Position numbers and translations under genes: made by a program. A DNA stretch of 64,000 nucleotides, from assembly GCA_026826555.1 (NCBI GenBank), contig JAKSZT010053928.1, positions 40,249,639 to 40,313,638 on the forward strand, read 5' to 3'. The notes beneath the pieces were generated by a model. It ran no database searches. It saw nothing but the letters and a program-made list of their open reading frames with translations, and was not told where the DNA came from. This document shows, piece after piece, positions 34,504 to 45,620 of this stretch. Every line of letters begins with the position of its first letter. The stretch's first letter is position 1. The stretch is from Tolypeutes matacus. Taxonomy: Eukaryota > Chordata > Mammalia > Cingulata > Chlamyphoridae.

Positions 34504-35060
34504 AATTATTAGTGAGAGAAACTATGGCCTACAGCCTGTTTAATGCCCTCTTTTGGTTATGCATTTTAACCGGGCTCACCTAAGAGCCCCCACAGGATGT
34601 AATCCCAAGGGGGAAGAGGCCAGGGCATGGGAATTCTCTGTGTCCATGCCATGTGCCCAGGCTTGTGAGATCTGACCCTGGTAGGGAGGTCAGAGTCACA
34701 GGGCAGGGGCCCAAAGCAGGGCCCTGCCAAGACAGAGGTCCCTGGCCAAGAGCAGGGTGCAGTGAAGCTACTTTTTCAAGCCCTTTTAGCAGCTGTCAGC
34801 TTTGCCCTCGGGCCTGTCTGCCATTGATTTCTTCCGCTTTCTCTCCTTGGTGGCAATGGAGGCAATGAGGGCAATGACTCAGAGCTGTGGGCTTGGGCCT
34901 CCCCGCAGGTCCATGCCTCTGCAAGCCCGCATTCCTATTGACCATACCTGGCTACCTGGTCTGGCACAGGGTAGGAAGGTGGCAGGCAGGACCAAAATGG
35001 ATGCCGTGGGAGTTCCCTTCCCCAGCGTGGTAACAGGCCAGGGCTTCTTTCATAATTAAC
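34504..35060 (+). other. Proviral leader, GC-rich
   Basis: Clearly GC-richer than its surroundings, as expected of a retroviral leader or start of gag. I cannot recognise a gag domain. Two overlapping open frames (34653-34868, 34802-35059) have no known motif and no matching protein that I can name. Confidence 0.4.
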
Positions 35061-35199
35061 CTTTACCCACGTTTTACCTTCTTACTTCCTACTACTGAAT
35101 TTCTCATTACAGGTTAGTGTTAAAATGCGTTGGACAGTCTTAAAAACTGTAAAGCTGAAAATTCATTTGCTAGTGAGGAAGTTATTGCCTCAGGGCCCC

Positions 35200-35720
35200 A
35201 AGGCCTGTTGCTAGAACAATTGATCTCTAATCACTTAATGAACTTTTTTTTTTTATACATAAAGATCTTCATTTCAGTATGTTCTACAATACAAGAAAGT
35301 AGAAATAATCCAAATGGTTAAATATAGCTTAGTGATTGCACACAAATATATTACAGTATGGATGATAACATATCAAAGTATTATGTAAATAATTTTTAAT
35401 GGCATACATATCATAACTCTCAAGCAAAGAGAGGAACAGAAAAATCTGAAAAATACACCTAACTTTTAACAATGGTTTCTTCTGAAATTTTACGTTTATA
35501 CGTAGCAAATGCTTTTATTTATTTAAAAAGTCAACTCTTCTTGAAAGGACTTCCTTGACTATCCAAAAGATACTCTTTATCATCATCCTATTTTTTCCCT
35601 CAAAGCACATTTTACAAGCCATATTTTTTTTTTTTTTGCGTATGCTTTTTGTTTATTAGCCCAATCCCCTTCTAGAAGGTAAGTTTCATAATAGCAACAT
35701 CCCAATCTATAAGAATGTTT
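35200..35720 (+). mobile_element. Ancient L1 3' end and L2 inside the provirus
   Basis: About 35255-35520 follows an old L1M-type 3' end (CAAATGGTTAAATATAGC, TATTATGTAAATAATTTTTAATGG, AACAATGGTTTCTTC). About 35520-35700 follows an L2 3' end (GGACTTCCTTGACTATCC, TTTGTTTATTAG, CTTCTAGAAGGTAAG). L2 stopped moving long before this provirus could have formed, so this block is host DNA that does not belong to a retrovirus. Confidence 0.5.
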
Positions 35721-35948
35721 ATGACTTTTATAAAAATGTTTGGAATACCTGATTTGAGTCAAGCACAATGATTAAAATACAAGAATGAGATATATTGAGT
35801 AAAATTGGTGACTTCTGTGTACTTATTTTATCATTGGAAGTATGAATATGATTATTAAAGAAGTGATGACAGTTGAAGGTCATATTAGAGACACAAACTT
35901 AGGCAAAAGATGACATTTCTTTTACAGAACCAGTGTGGAGCATGAGAC

Positions 35949-36230
35949 CTTTTGGCAGATTGAACTTTGTACCCCAATTTAAACATATTCTTAATCTTAA
36001 TCCTCATATCTGTGTGTGCAAACCCATTACAAATAGGATTTCTTAAAGATATTTTTTTTTTTAATTAAAACGTGGTCCAACTGAATGAGAGTGGGTCTTA
36101 ATTGGATTATTAGAGGCCTTATAAAGAGAAAAAAACAGGAAACCAGAGTGAGAGAAAGTCAGGAGGAGAAGCTCGAAGCCAGAAATCAACAGAACCTGGA
36201 AAAGAAATTGGAGGACTTAATGAATTTTTG
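35949..36230 (+). mobile_element. MaLR-like LTR fragment inside the provirus
   Basis: CAAACCCATTACAAATAGG, GAGAGTGGGTCTTAATTGG and CAGAACCTGGAAAAGAAATTGG match the plus-strand LTR at 47905-48351 in order. Both ends are lost. A T-run (about 36050-36061) interrupts it. Confidence 0.7.
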
Positions 36231-39200
36231 ACGGCTGGTATAACGGAGAAACTCCCAGCTCCTAGGACTGCTTTTAAGACCTCTGTAAGAATAGGAAGAT
36301 AAAGCTTTTTACCCCTTCTCCAAGAAGGAGCAATATTTGGCTTGGCAGCTTCAGTCCAAAATCTATTTGACCTCAAGATCTATTTGGCCTGTCTCCCAAA
36401 TCCAGAATGGCCCTGGAAATGCCCGGTAGCAGGGTCTCTCTGATTCCTGGAGTGGCAGGAACCAGAGAAGTAATTCTGAATGTCCCCCAAGACTTGAAGA
36501 TTTGGGTGCTTGGATTCAGAGAGCAACCAAACTTCCCCTGAGACTTAGCTCGGTTTTAGTTTAGGTAACAGTGCAGTCAGTCTTGGATCCTGGAATGTCA
36601 GGGGTGCCAAGAACCAAAGCAGTAAACTTTGAATGGCCCCCAAGAAATTCCTTGGGTCCTTCCATTCAGAAGGAGCCAAATGTCCCCTGAAAATCAGATC
36701 AGGAGTTTCGGTTTGGGCAACTGCTCCTGTCTCCCACCAATCTGTCTTGGGCGCTTTGGTCTCAGCTTTGGGATTTCATGCATCTCCCTAGACCTAGGTC
36801 GTCCACAGGGACACCTGTTGGCAGGGCTCTGGATTAAATTCTCAGAGACCAGAACATCAGCTCCAAATTATTTGGAGTGGTGAACGTTTTAGTCAGACTT
36901 GGACTCTGGGATGCCAGATCAGTCGACTAAAAAGCACTTCCTCATTCTTCCTAGAATAATAGGCATGGTCCGCATAGCAGTGTCTTCTCAAGAATCAGGA
37001 AAATTTGCCTACTACTGATTCATGTGACCACAGTATAGCTGAGAGCAGCCTCTGTATAAGACCCTAAATTCTAGTTAAACCAGTGTGAAAGAGGAGGGAG
37101 GACAGATAGATCTGAGGGCCAGAAATCTCATGCCATGTCTCATTAAAAAATGAGGAAATACACCTCAAACTTTCATTAGTTTAAACTCAGTTGTGCCTAT
37201 AAAAGGTGTGAATAGGGATCAAGATCCAGACTGGTTACTAAACCACTCCTGGAAAATAAGAAACCTCATGCGCCATCAATTAAGATCAAAGAGTTTCTGG
37301 AAATGCTAAGGGTATAAAAATCTCTCTTCTGTTTTAATCTGAGCTTAACTTTGAAATCTGTATTAACTTAGTTTGCTTGTGCCTGGGAAATCAGACTTGG
37401 GGTTCACCTGTTACAAATTGGATAACTGTGAAATGTAACCTAAAAATGAGTCTTTAAATGTCAATACTGTCTTGTGAGTGAATTTAATGTATAAATCAAA
37501 AGTGAAATTGGTTCAACTGCTAGAAAAGCAGAAAACTTAGCAAAGTTGTTACTAATGAAATTCTTGTGGCTTAGTTAATAAAGGTACCCAATTCACCTTA
37601 AAGTAAAAACTTACTATAAACTGTAACTAAGAGTTAAGATCATTTTTGGATGCCTTTATATTATAGGATAATAACTGAAATTGTAGCTGGGTAGATTTAG
37701 CCTAAACCTACTATTGTAAGTGTAAATCTTAAACTGAACTTACTTTTGTTTATGGTCACTTCAAGCCTAGTCTCACCCCTTGCCTTTGCTTATTATTACT
37801 TCATAACAGCTTCTACCCCTATGGCTCAGGGGAAAGCAAACTTACGACATCCCTGATTCCTGCCCTACTGGTATTAGTGACCCTGCTTTCTCTCGTGGCT
37901 CCAAATGTGGAATAAATTGCTGCCTGGTGGAATTCTCAACCCTTGGGGTTGAATATCCACTCTTCCAGTCCAGCAGCTGCCGGACTCCTGTTATCTCCCA
38001 GGACTGGGAAGTGGAGGAGGCCTCCTGCCTTGACTGTCGGAGGTTCCTAAAAGCGGCAATTCATGAGAGAAACCATTTTCCCTGAGGCTTCCATAGCTTC
38101 AGTGAGTATACATAGAATTAGTCTTGCTGATCCAACGTCTGTTAAAGTGAAAGTGAAAAAAAAAATACAAAGTTCTGAAGCAAAGGAAAATTGTATTAAA
38201 GCATTGGGGACATTGTGGTTATAAGCCAATAATTAAGGAATGAAATTCTTGTGCAAAACTGCATGGTCACAGTACAAATTAGAGTAACTAAAAGGAGCCT
38301 TCAAAGAAATCTTTTAAATGTTATTTTAAACTTATTTTGTAAGAAGAATGAAAATTATCACAGCGAGTTCTGTGTCAAACTCTATTCATGTCTGCCTATT
38401 TGTTCAATATATAACTTCATACATCTGGATGATATCAAATTAACAAGTGAAAATTCTTAGACGAGCTCAATTCAAATTGAAAAATCAAATATGCGGTTAT
38501 GCATGTGAAGAAGTATTCCTGGAGCCCAAATTAGGCTGAGCAGGATGGAAGGTAATATAGAAATCTAAATATAGGAACTTGGGAAAGGAAAAAGTTTTTC
38601 CTAAGCTCTTTAACCTGCCCTACCCACAAGACCTCCTCTTTGCAAGAGCTGTGGGGGAAAGACGAAGTGTGACAGATTGAAACTATTTCTTCTGTCTTCT
38701 AAGCTGGGAAATTAAAAATCATAGTTTATCCTGTAATGCCTCAATTTAAACCTTTTAACAGCTTTAAAATAAGGGTGGTTAATAATCCTATTACCAAATA
38801 TCAACAAGTAAAGAAAAAGTCCTTGAAAGCTATGGAAAGATCTTTAAAAATAGTTTTCCAGAACCTAGTAGTCAGTGTGCTTTTAAGATTATTTACAGTT
38901 TATAATTGTATTAAAGGAGTTTTAGCCTCCTGTAAAGGAAAGGAAAAAAAGCATTCCTTGCATATACTATAACAGTTTCAATTTTATTTAGCTTGAGTGT
39001 TATCTCCCTAGGTTTATGAAATACCAAGTATATAAATTTATTAAATCTTTCAGGTGATAAAAGTTCAGTTCATATCTAAAGAAATTAAGTTAAAGAAATG
39101 TAGATCTGCCCTTTTTAAAATGGATAAAGTAAATTCTATTGGTTGCTAATTGTAATCTAAGATAAATTAACCAGACTACTATGTGGTTGTAGTCAATTAT

Positions 39201-40240
39201 AAAGCGTTTGTAAAAGCATCTTCTAAACTGAAGCATTTAAATGGCTACTTCCAGGAAGCCATTAATAAGCAGGAACCTAAATTGATATTAATGGCAAAAA
39301 GTTAACTTCATAGCAGTGAAACCAGTCAGAAGCCACCTCAATCCACATATTCAAGTCATGGTAAGGAAAGATAATCTTGATTCCATTAGAAATGATCAGT
39401 TTTCATTAAAAAAGAATGGAAAGAGTTGTTTTTCCTGTACTGCTAAAGTAAAATACCTGCTAATTTACATCTTCATGGTAGAAGTGTAGAAGTAAGAAGC
39501 CACGTACTAAAAAGTTAAGTTCATTTGACATGTTACACATTGCATTGGAAGTGTTTAAAAAGTGTATAAAAATCAAGAGATAGACTTCAGCATTGTCAAA
39601 TTCTCTTGTCCATTCAAACCAGACCTTTAATACACTGTAGGTTGCCTCTCCATTTCAGTTATTGGCTAGGTTGGTCACTGACTCCTAAAACAATAAAGGT
39701 GGCTACTACATCTCTGGTTGTGCTCCTGAAGTAGATGGAGACTACATTGCCGTTTCAAACTCCTGCAGCAGCCATCGATGGCTTGCTATAGCCAATTGTA
39801 CAATGGATATCGCCTCCAGACTGGCACTGTTTCATAGTGCCGAAGGGCACTATGCACCAGGCTAGAGGAACACTGGAACCTACTTTCCTAGTTTCTCTCT
39901 AGGGTCAACGGTGCTGCAGCATGCTGGCCGAGTGAAGGACATACCAAGTGAGCAATGATCACCAGAGTGCTGTGAGTAGAACTTAAACACAATTGGCATT
40001 ATGGCCTGATCCCATGGAGAGATAACATGTAAGGTATTGCAAACCCGAAGCTTAAATCTATTAATTGCAGCTCAAAGAAAAACTTATGCATTGAGTGGTG
40101 CATTAATTAGTATTAAGTATTGTACCTATATCCTATTCTAGACATACGCCTGATGATTATGGTTATCTTTATTCTATTCTAGATCATATGCAGAGGGACA
40201 TTGAACATGCTAAAAGTCCTGGTAAACTTCATTTTCTAAG
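36231..40240 (+). other. Proviral interior, unrecognised
   Basis: No gag, protease or polymerase domain can be recognised. The segment 36400-36900 has tandem units. From 37000 to 39600 it becomes AT-rich and may be extremely decayed or host-derived. A perfect hairpin lies at 39833-39854. The boundary between proviral and host DNA cannot be placed. Confidence 0.4.
36445..36735 (+). repeat. Tandem repeat of about 145 bp, two units
   Basis: Unit 1 (36445-36587) and unit 2 (from 36588) both begin TCCTGGA and share AACCA, CCCCCAAGA, TTGGGT, ATTCAGA, CCAAA and CCCCTGA in the same order. By eye identity is about 70%. A third partial start (GGACTCTGGGATGCCAG) lies near 36900. Confidence 0.7.
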
Positions 40241-40295
40241 TAGTTAATGAATGTGCTTATAAGATAAAAATAGGCCACCTTGCCTGAGAACAGTA

Positions 40296-40745
40296 GTGGC
40301 AATAGCCCTTTTAATTGAAAAAAGCCACCAAATTAACTTGGAAGCAACCTCTCAGTCTTCACCCCACATCAGGTGGAAGACATGCTTAGCCCAGGTCTCC
40401 CTCCTAGCCCTTATTCCAGAACCTGTCTCTCTCATACCCTGGGGAAGACTGGCAAACCCACATGCCATCCTACCAGGGCTAAGTATTTCCCACCAGAAGG
40501 GAAACAGCAAACAAAGTGCTAGGACTCACTTTAGCTTAGCCCCTTTGAGATGGTCCATGGACAACCTTTCCTCACCCAGGACCTGGAAACCAGGTTCTGA
40601 CCAAATCCTGGCAAGAAAACAAGCCTCTCTCTGAATTAGAGCCAAAATGGAAGGAACTTTACACTGTAGTTCTGATCACTCCCACAGCTATTAAACTTAA
40701 AGGAATTTCCAGCCTGGTGCACTAATCCTGAGTGAAGCCAGCTGC
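40296..40745 (+). pseudogene. Proviral pol: integrase C-terminal remnant
   Basis: Integrase joins viral DNA to the host chromosome. Here the C-terminal end is readable in pieces: RWKTCLAQV near 40372, PFEMVHGQPFL near 40540-40573 and EPKWKELYTVVLITPTA near 40642-40692. The last is the beta-rich C-terminal domain of gammaretroviral integrases. Reading these pieces needs frame changes, and stops follow near 40722-40732. An insertion of about 150 bases separates the first two. The catalytic core is absent. Non-functional. Confidence 0.75.
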
Positions 40746-40989
40746 CCAGGAAAGCGCCAGCTCACCAGAAGCATCTGATGGAACACACGAGTGTCAGTCA
40801 TAGAATGGCCTGAAATACCTCTTCAAGAGACAAAGCTATCTATGTCAAATACAGCTGTTCCCTCTAACTCTAGCCCAAACACCTATTGCTAGGGGAAGGG
40901 CAAACCAGACACCCCTTAAGAAATCTTGTCTGTTTTCATTTCCTCTAGTTTCTTCCTATACAATAACTAAAAAGGGCAATGCCTCTTCT

Positions 40990-41245
40990 CATTCCTCTCC
41001 TCTACTATAGGAACTGGGACTGGCAATTTATACCTAACCCTGTTGTCTACTGTAATCTCTCCCTAGAGTTAACCAACAGCATAAAATAACTGAAAGAAGA
41101 ATACTGTTTCCCACCAACATCGGGAAAATGCAGCCTTTACAGGCACTTGGCCTTTTCTACTTTTGTGGTGCAGTATCCTCTTAGTGGGACCATATTTCCT
41201 CAAAATTCTAATCAAATTTATTTCTTCCTGAATCAACATCTTGTT
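40990..41245 (+). pseudogene. Proviral env TM remnant
   Basis: The transmembrane subunit of a retroviral envelope drives fusion in complete viruses. Only traces are left here. IGTGTGNLYL near 41006-41035 resembles the glycine-rich segment after the fusion peptide, and GPYFLKILIKFISS near 41186-41227 resembles the end of the membrane anchor and its tail, closed by a stop. Most of the ectodomain is missing and the pieces lie in different frames. Position between integrase and the polypurine tract supports the call. Confidence 0.6.
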
Positions 41246-41434
41246 TGCCATATGGGGACTTCATCCAGCTTTTCCCAGGATGCCAGATCTATCTTCCTCC
41301 AACCGAGATAGAACAGCCAGAGGATTTTACACCTTGTCAGGTAGGGCCTACTGCCCCTAACCAGCAGAAAGTAATTACAGAAGAATGACCATCTCCTTTC
41401 AGCACCCCTTTAAGAATAAAGGTATAAACTCTCT

Positions 41435-41444
41435 GAGGGGGAAA
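41435..41444 (+). promoter_or_regulatory. Polypurine tract
   Basis: GAGGGGGAAA immediately before the 3' LTR start, the standard primer site for plus-strand DNA synthesis. Confidence 0.85.
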
Positions 41445-42024
41445 TGAAGCAGGCTAGTAAAATAGGGAATCAATAGATGGATCTGGAACCTGGCAAGATG
41501 TCCACATGGATATCAATACCTCCAAGATGGCTGCTGGAAGACCCTTGCAAATGAGATTTCTTCTGTAAGCCAGGTAAAGCCCCAGATATTCTCCAGGGGC
41601 CTTATCATTGGGCCCTCCTGGGGGATTGATGTGTGGGGCAATCAATCAAAACAGCAAACAGCTGAAACCCCTCCCATGCCATTAGCAAAGGGGAGAAAAA
41701 TTAATGGTTTAAAAAGCAAGCGCAAAGGCTGAATCTCTCTCTCTCTTGCCTTCTGCGCCCTGCTCTCGTCGTGTCCCCCCCTCCATGAATCAATATGCAA
41801 ATAAAACCTGGGCATTTATAATCTATAATGGGAAATTGGAGTCTGTAAATCGGTCTTCTTGATCATTTTTAGCCCCTTCCTCTCTACCTGGGACCTATGA
41901 TCTGTTATTTTCTCCCATTTCTGTTCCCTCCCTACCTTAATAAATGACTGGCCTAATCAACATGATGTGCTCTTGAGATTCATTTCTGCAGCATAGTCAA
42001 GAACCTAGACAAAATCCAGTAACA
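41445..42024 (+). repeat. 3' LTR of class I provirus
   Basis: Starts TGAAGCAGGCTAG and ends CCAGTAACA (TG...CA). It contains TTTAAAAAG and AATAAA as in the 5' LTR, plus a segment (AAAGCCCCAGATATTCTCC) that the 5' LTR lacks. Confidence 0.9.
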
Positions 42025-42027
42025 TAT

Positions 42028-42082
42028 TCATATGTATATATATTTATGTATTTGTGTGTGTGTGTGTATGTATACACACGTT
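42028..42082. repeat. TATATG and (TG)n microsatellite
   Basis: CATATGTATATATATTTATG followed by GTGTGTGTGTGTGTATG and TACACACG, directly after the provirus. Confidence 0.8.
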
Positions 42083-42269
42083 TATCTTTTACATCAAATA
42101 ATAGGTCCTCCCTAAATATGTCTGTCAAGGATGGAGGTAGAATTTGATAAATTTGTGAGTACCTTGGAGCTATATGATATAGTCTAATTGAATGGATTTT
42201 TTTTTTTTGTATTTTCTACCTTTTCAATGAATTTTATAAGAAAATTATTGTGTTAAAAATTGTGATCCA

Positions 42270-42590
42270 CGCTCTATAGAAACAAAAATAAGTGAGATAT
42301 GCATTATTTTCCTCAAGGAGCAGAGAATCTAGCTGTTGAAAAGAAGGATGCAGAAGTATGGACAGCTAAATATAACATTAGGTAGATGTTATAAGAGCAG
42401 CAAAAGAAGAACAAATTGCAATGATCACTCAGGCGAGTTCTGATCAGGGAATACCAAGGAAGCTTCCATAAGGGCAATAAGCATTTGAGCTGGGTATTGA
42501 AGATTAGTATTTTACCAGGTAGAAGTCTCAGTGCAAGCAAAGGAAAAAAATATAACTAAAGACCCTGAGGCAGAAAAATGTACACTAGTT
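42270..42590 (+). mobile_element. L2 fragment
   Basis: GCATTTGAGCTGGGTATTGAAG, TACCAGGTAGAAGTCTCAG and AAAGACCCTGAGGCAG follow the usual order of L2 3' sequences. Diverged. Confidence 0.55.
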
Positions 42591-44321
42591 CCAGGAAATG
42601 GTTACCTGAGGGGGAGTTAAAGTCAGCAATGGAAGATGAGGCTTTGGAGAATTTGGCTAGAAAAAAACCTGATGTTCTTTCAAATTAGCAGCTCTAGAAA
42701 CATGGAAACCAAAACTTTAAATGGCTGCTAATACTGCATGGGTTTTGTATTTAAACCGCAATGACTTTGGGACATGTGTTCATAGTCACCAGGGATATGG
42801 AAGTCTGGAGAGTCAAAGCAAAAGTCATTTTCTGCCTTAGGGATGTTTAGGTCTACGTTCAGCTCAGTTACTTTAAGTTCTTAACTTTTCCTGGTTCACT
42901 TAGTACAAGTTGCTGTTTAAAAAAAAAAAAAAAAACACATACACAAAACACTAGCTCTCAATTATTATATGACCTTTTGGGGTTTTCAAAGAAAGTCTTA
43001 TCACTGGGTTCAAAAGTATCCCCTGCCCTTTTAGGAAACTTTTTCTTCATAGAAGGAAAGGCGTCCCTCTCTTTATTCACAGTTCTGTGTTCTCTAATAA
43101 GTGTGCCTTTTCCTTTAGGGCTGACCTGCTTTCACTTCAGTGCATGTTGTTTTCAAAGAGCCATTTGATGTACAAGAAACCTTTTGCTTAAAAATAAAAA
43201 AGGAAGCTAAAGAATGAAATAGAAAGAAAGAGATGGAGGAAAAGAAAATAAAAATTGTTTTGTCATGTTTATTTTTTGTATTTGGGGGTAGGAGAGGTCG
43301 ATAAATATGAATGCAAGATTTTTGCACTAAAATGTGCTAACTTCTTACTAAATGGCAAACTCTCTCTATATATATTATTTAATTCTTTATATCTATGCAT
43401 CACTTTAACCAAACCAGGACATAAACAGACATATTCCAAATAAACCATTCTTTCATTTGAAATGTGATAAAATCAAGAGCAAGAAAGGAAGAGAAATTAT
43501 CTCTTTATTGTCTATTTATAGAACTTAAACCCATTCATAGGACTTTTGAAAATCTTGAGGTATAGATCTTTGCCCCACCCAAATATATTTCCTTCATTTC
43601 ACTCTCCAAACCTTAGCCACCTTAATTTACGGGACACTTGTTCCAGGCAAGTCGATATATTTTTTGTTGTATGTATGTGACTTATTTTTTGCTCTTATCT
43701 GGGTTATTGTATAAACCACTCTCAACCTCAGAAATATTCTCTCCATTCCTTTCTATCCATCCATCTAATTCATCTACCCAAGATCTATCTTGACCAGGAA
43801 ATCTATCTTATATTATTCTGTCTCTAAACTAAGATTTATTCTACTTTCTACAATATTCCATATCCTATACTACATATGTACATTAAGTATTGTTAATTTG
43901 TATTGCATATTTCTTGGTTTCTTCAATTAGGTAAAAAGTGCTTCAGGAGGAGAAGCAATGTTATATCCATCTCCAATCTCCCTTTTCTTAGTCCTTATTT
44001 GTTTGTAAGTCATCATATTAAGTTAGTGTCCTACGATATCTCTCCCAGCAAGAGAGAAAACAGTTAACACATTTTTAAAGCCTTAGAAATAACCAGATGT
44101 AATGCATAAAAACACATGCAGACCACTGCAGCAATACCAAGTCCCAAATTTTCTATATGCTTTCAAATTCTTGACTTAGTATATAAGTGTTTCATACATT
44201 ATTCCTTTGCAAATTTATAACCAAGTCATTTATATAGACATTTTTATCCTCTACCAAGAAAAGAAAATAAAAGGTGTATGCACCATCACTCCTTCCACTA
44301 CTCTGCCTCTTGCTGACCTTA
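42591..44321. other. Unassigned AT-rich DNA
   Basis: No gene or clear repeat. It contains a 17-A run near 42918-42935. Confidence 0.5.
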
Positions 44322-44326
44322 GATGC

Positions 44327-44939
44327 TGTATTAGTCAGCCAAAGGGATGCTGATGCAAAGTACCAGAAATCTGTTGGCTTTTATAAAAGGTATGTATTTG
44401 GGGTAGAAGTTTACAGTCACAAGGCCCTAAAGAGTCCAACTCAAGGTACCATAAAAGGTATTTTCTCACCCAAGTCAGTTGCCACGTGTTGAAGCAAGGC
44501 GGTGGGCAGTCTCTGCCTGGTCTCTCCTTCCTTCTTTTTTTTAAGGCTCCATGGGCCCAGCTTCTCCCAATCTCAGCTGTAGGCTGGCATAGGGCTCATC
44601 TCTCTTACCAGGGCCGCAGGATCAAAGTTCTCTCCTCTTCCATGTCATGACAAAGTTCTCCCCTCTGGCATCTATGGAACTCTTTCTCTTTTCTTGTGTA
44701 TCTTCTTCTGTGTGTCTTCTTGAGTGAGTGTCTGTTTTTATCAGCCCACCAAAGGTGGGGACTCATCCCTGAGTCATGCCCTACCGACATGGTCAAATCA
44801 AAGCCCTAATCTTTATTTAATCAAGTAAATGTAAAACCTTTGAATTTAATATAATCTAAGGGTATCATGCCCAGAGGAACAGACCAGTTTACAAACAAAT
44901 ATAATTTTTGGAATTCATAAATAATATCAAACTGCTACA
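44327..44939 (-). mobile_element. MaLR-like solo LTR, 5-bp target duplication
   Basis: A full LTR in antisense: on the plus strand TGTATTAGTCAGCC...ACTGCTACA. It is flanked by GATGC on both sides (44322-44326 and 44940-44944), the 5 bp expected of ERVL/MaLR integration. A TTTATAAAAGG stretch and a decayed AATAAA-like signal lie near 44380-44400 (antisense). No internal region, so it is a solo LTR. Confidence 0.9.
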
Positions 44940-44944
44940 GATGC

Positions 44945-45140
44945 AGTCTCAGAATTATTCTCAACACAACACATTGTACTATACAAAGGTACTAGCAATG
45001 ACTTGAAATTGACTTGAGAAAAAAAACCTGTTATTGATTTCTGTAAAAGATAGGCTTGCTGAGGGCAACCACCCTGTGTGTTTTATTCACTATAGCAGCA
45101 TGAATTGTGTTTGGGTGCATATAAAAAAGAAACTGATAAG
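44945..45140. other. Unassigned DNA
   Basis: No recognised feature. Confidence 0.5.
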
Positions 45141-45620
45141 AGAGGCTTAACTAAAGAGAGTTTATTTTTTTTAGATCACTAAAAGACTGAAGGTAAGAAG
45201 TCCAGATATAGTCCAGGTCTTTGAGGAAGAAATTAAGGACCCATACCCCTTCCATCTATCTGCCTACCTTTCATCTATATGATCACAAAATGGCAGCTAC
45301 AACTCCAGCATTGCATGCCAGTTCTAGGCAGAAAGAATAAAGGAAAGGCCAAAGCCATGTGCCAGCTAAATCTAAACCTTTCAAACAGAAAACTGATATT
45401 TTCCCTGGAAGCTCCATCCTGTAGACATTCGCTTATATCCTATCAGCCAAAACTATATCACACAGCCAACTCTAGTTGCCAGAAATCCTAAGAAATCAAG
45501 CTTTTTTTAAAAAAATCTAAGCACATTGCCCTAAACAAGTTCAGTTTTCCAGGAGTGATTTTTTAAAAAAGGAAAAATCCATACTCAATATGTAACTAGC
45601 AGTCTGTTCCACAATGCGGA
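45141..45620. repeat. Ancient interspersed repeat, family unresolved
   Basis: GAGAGTTTATTTTTTTTAG, GAAGTCCAGATATAGTCC, TCACAAAATGGCAGCTAC and TAACTAGCAGTCTGTTCC match in order a dispersed mammalian repeat I know but cannot name. No coding content. Confidence 0.5.

Larger units (their letters stand above)
33914..42024 (+). mobile_element. Class I endogenous retrovirus, two LTRs, decayed
   Basis: Two direct LTRs enclose about 7 kb with a primer-binding site after the first and a polypurine tract before the second. Integrase and env TM remnants lie near the 3' end in the expected order. The primer-binding site type and the env and integrase motifs point to a gammaretrovirus-like (ERV1) element of the ERV-F kind. 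Flanks TATA and TATT are compatible with a 4-bp target duplication carrying one change. By eye the LTRs are about nine-tenths identical, plus an indel near 34054/41576, so the insertion is old. Most of gag and pol is missing and host repeats lie inside. Confidence 0.85.

Noticed and set aside
34653..35059. Two overlapping open frames after the 5' LTR, possibly gag
   Set aside because: No gag motif visible (no major homology region, no zinc knuckle); GC-rich DNA makes long frames by chance.
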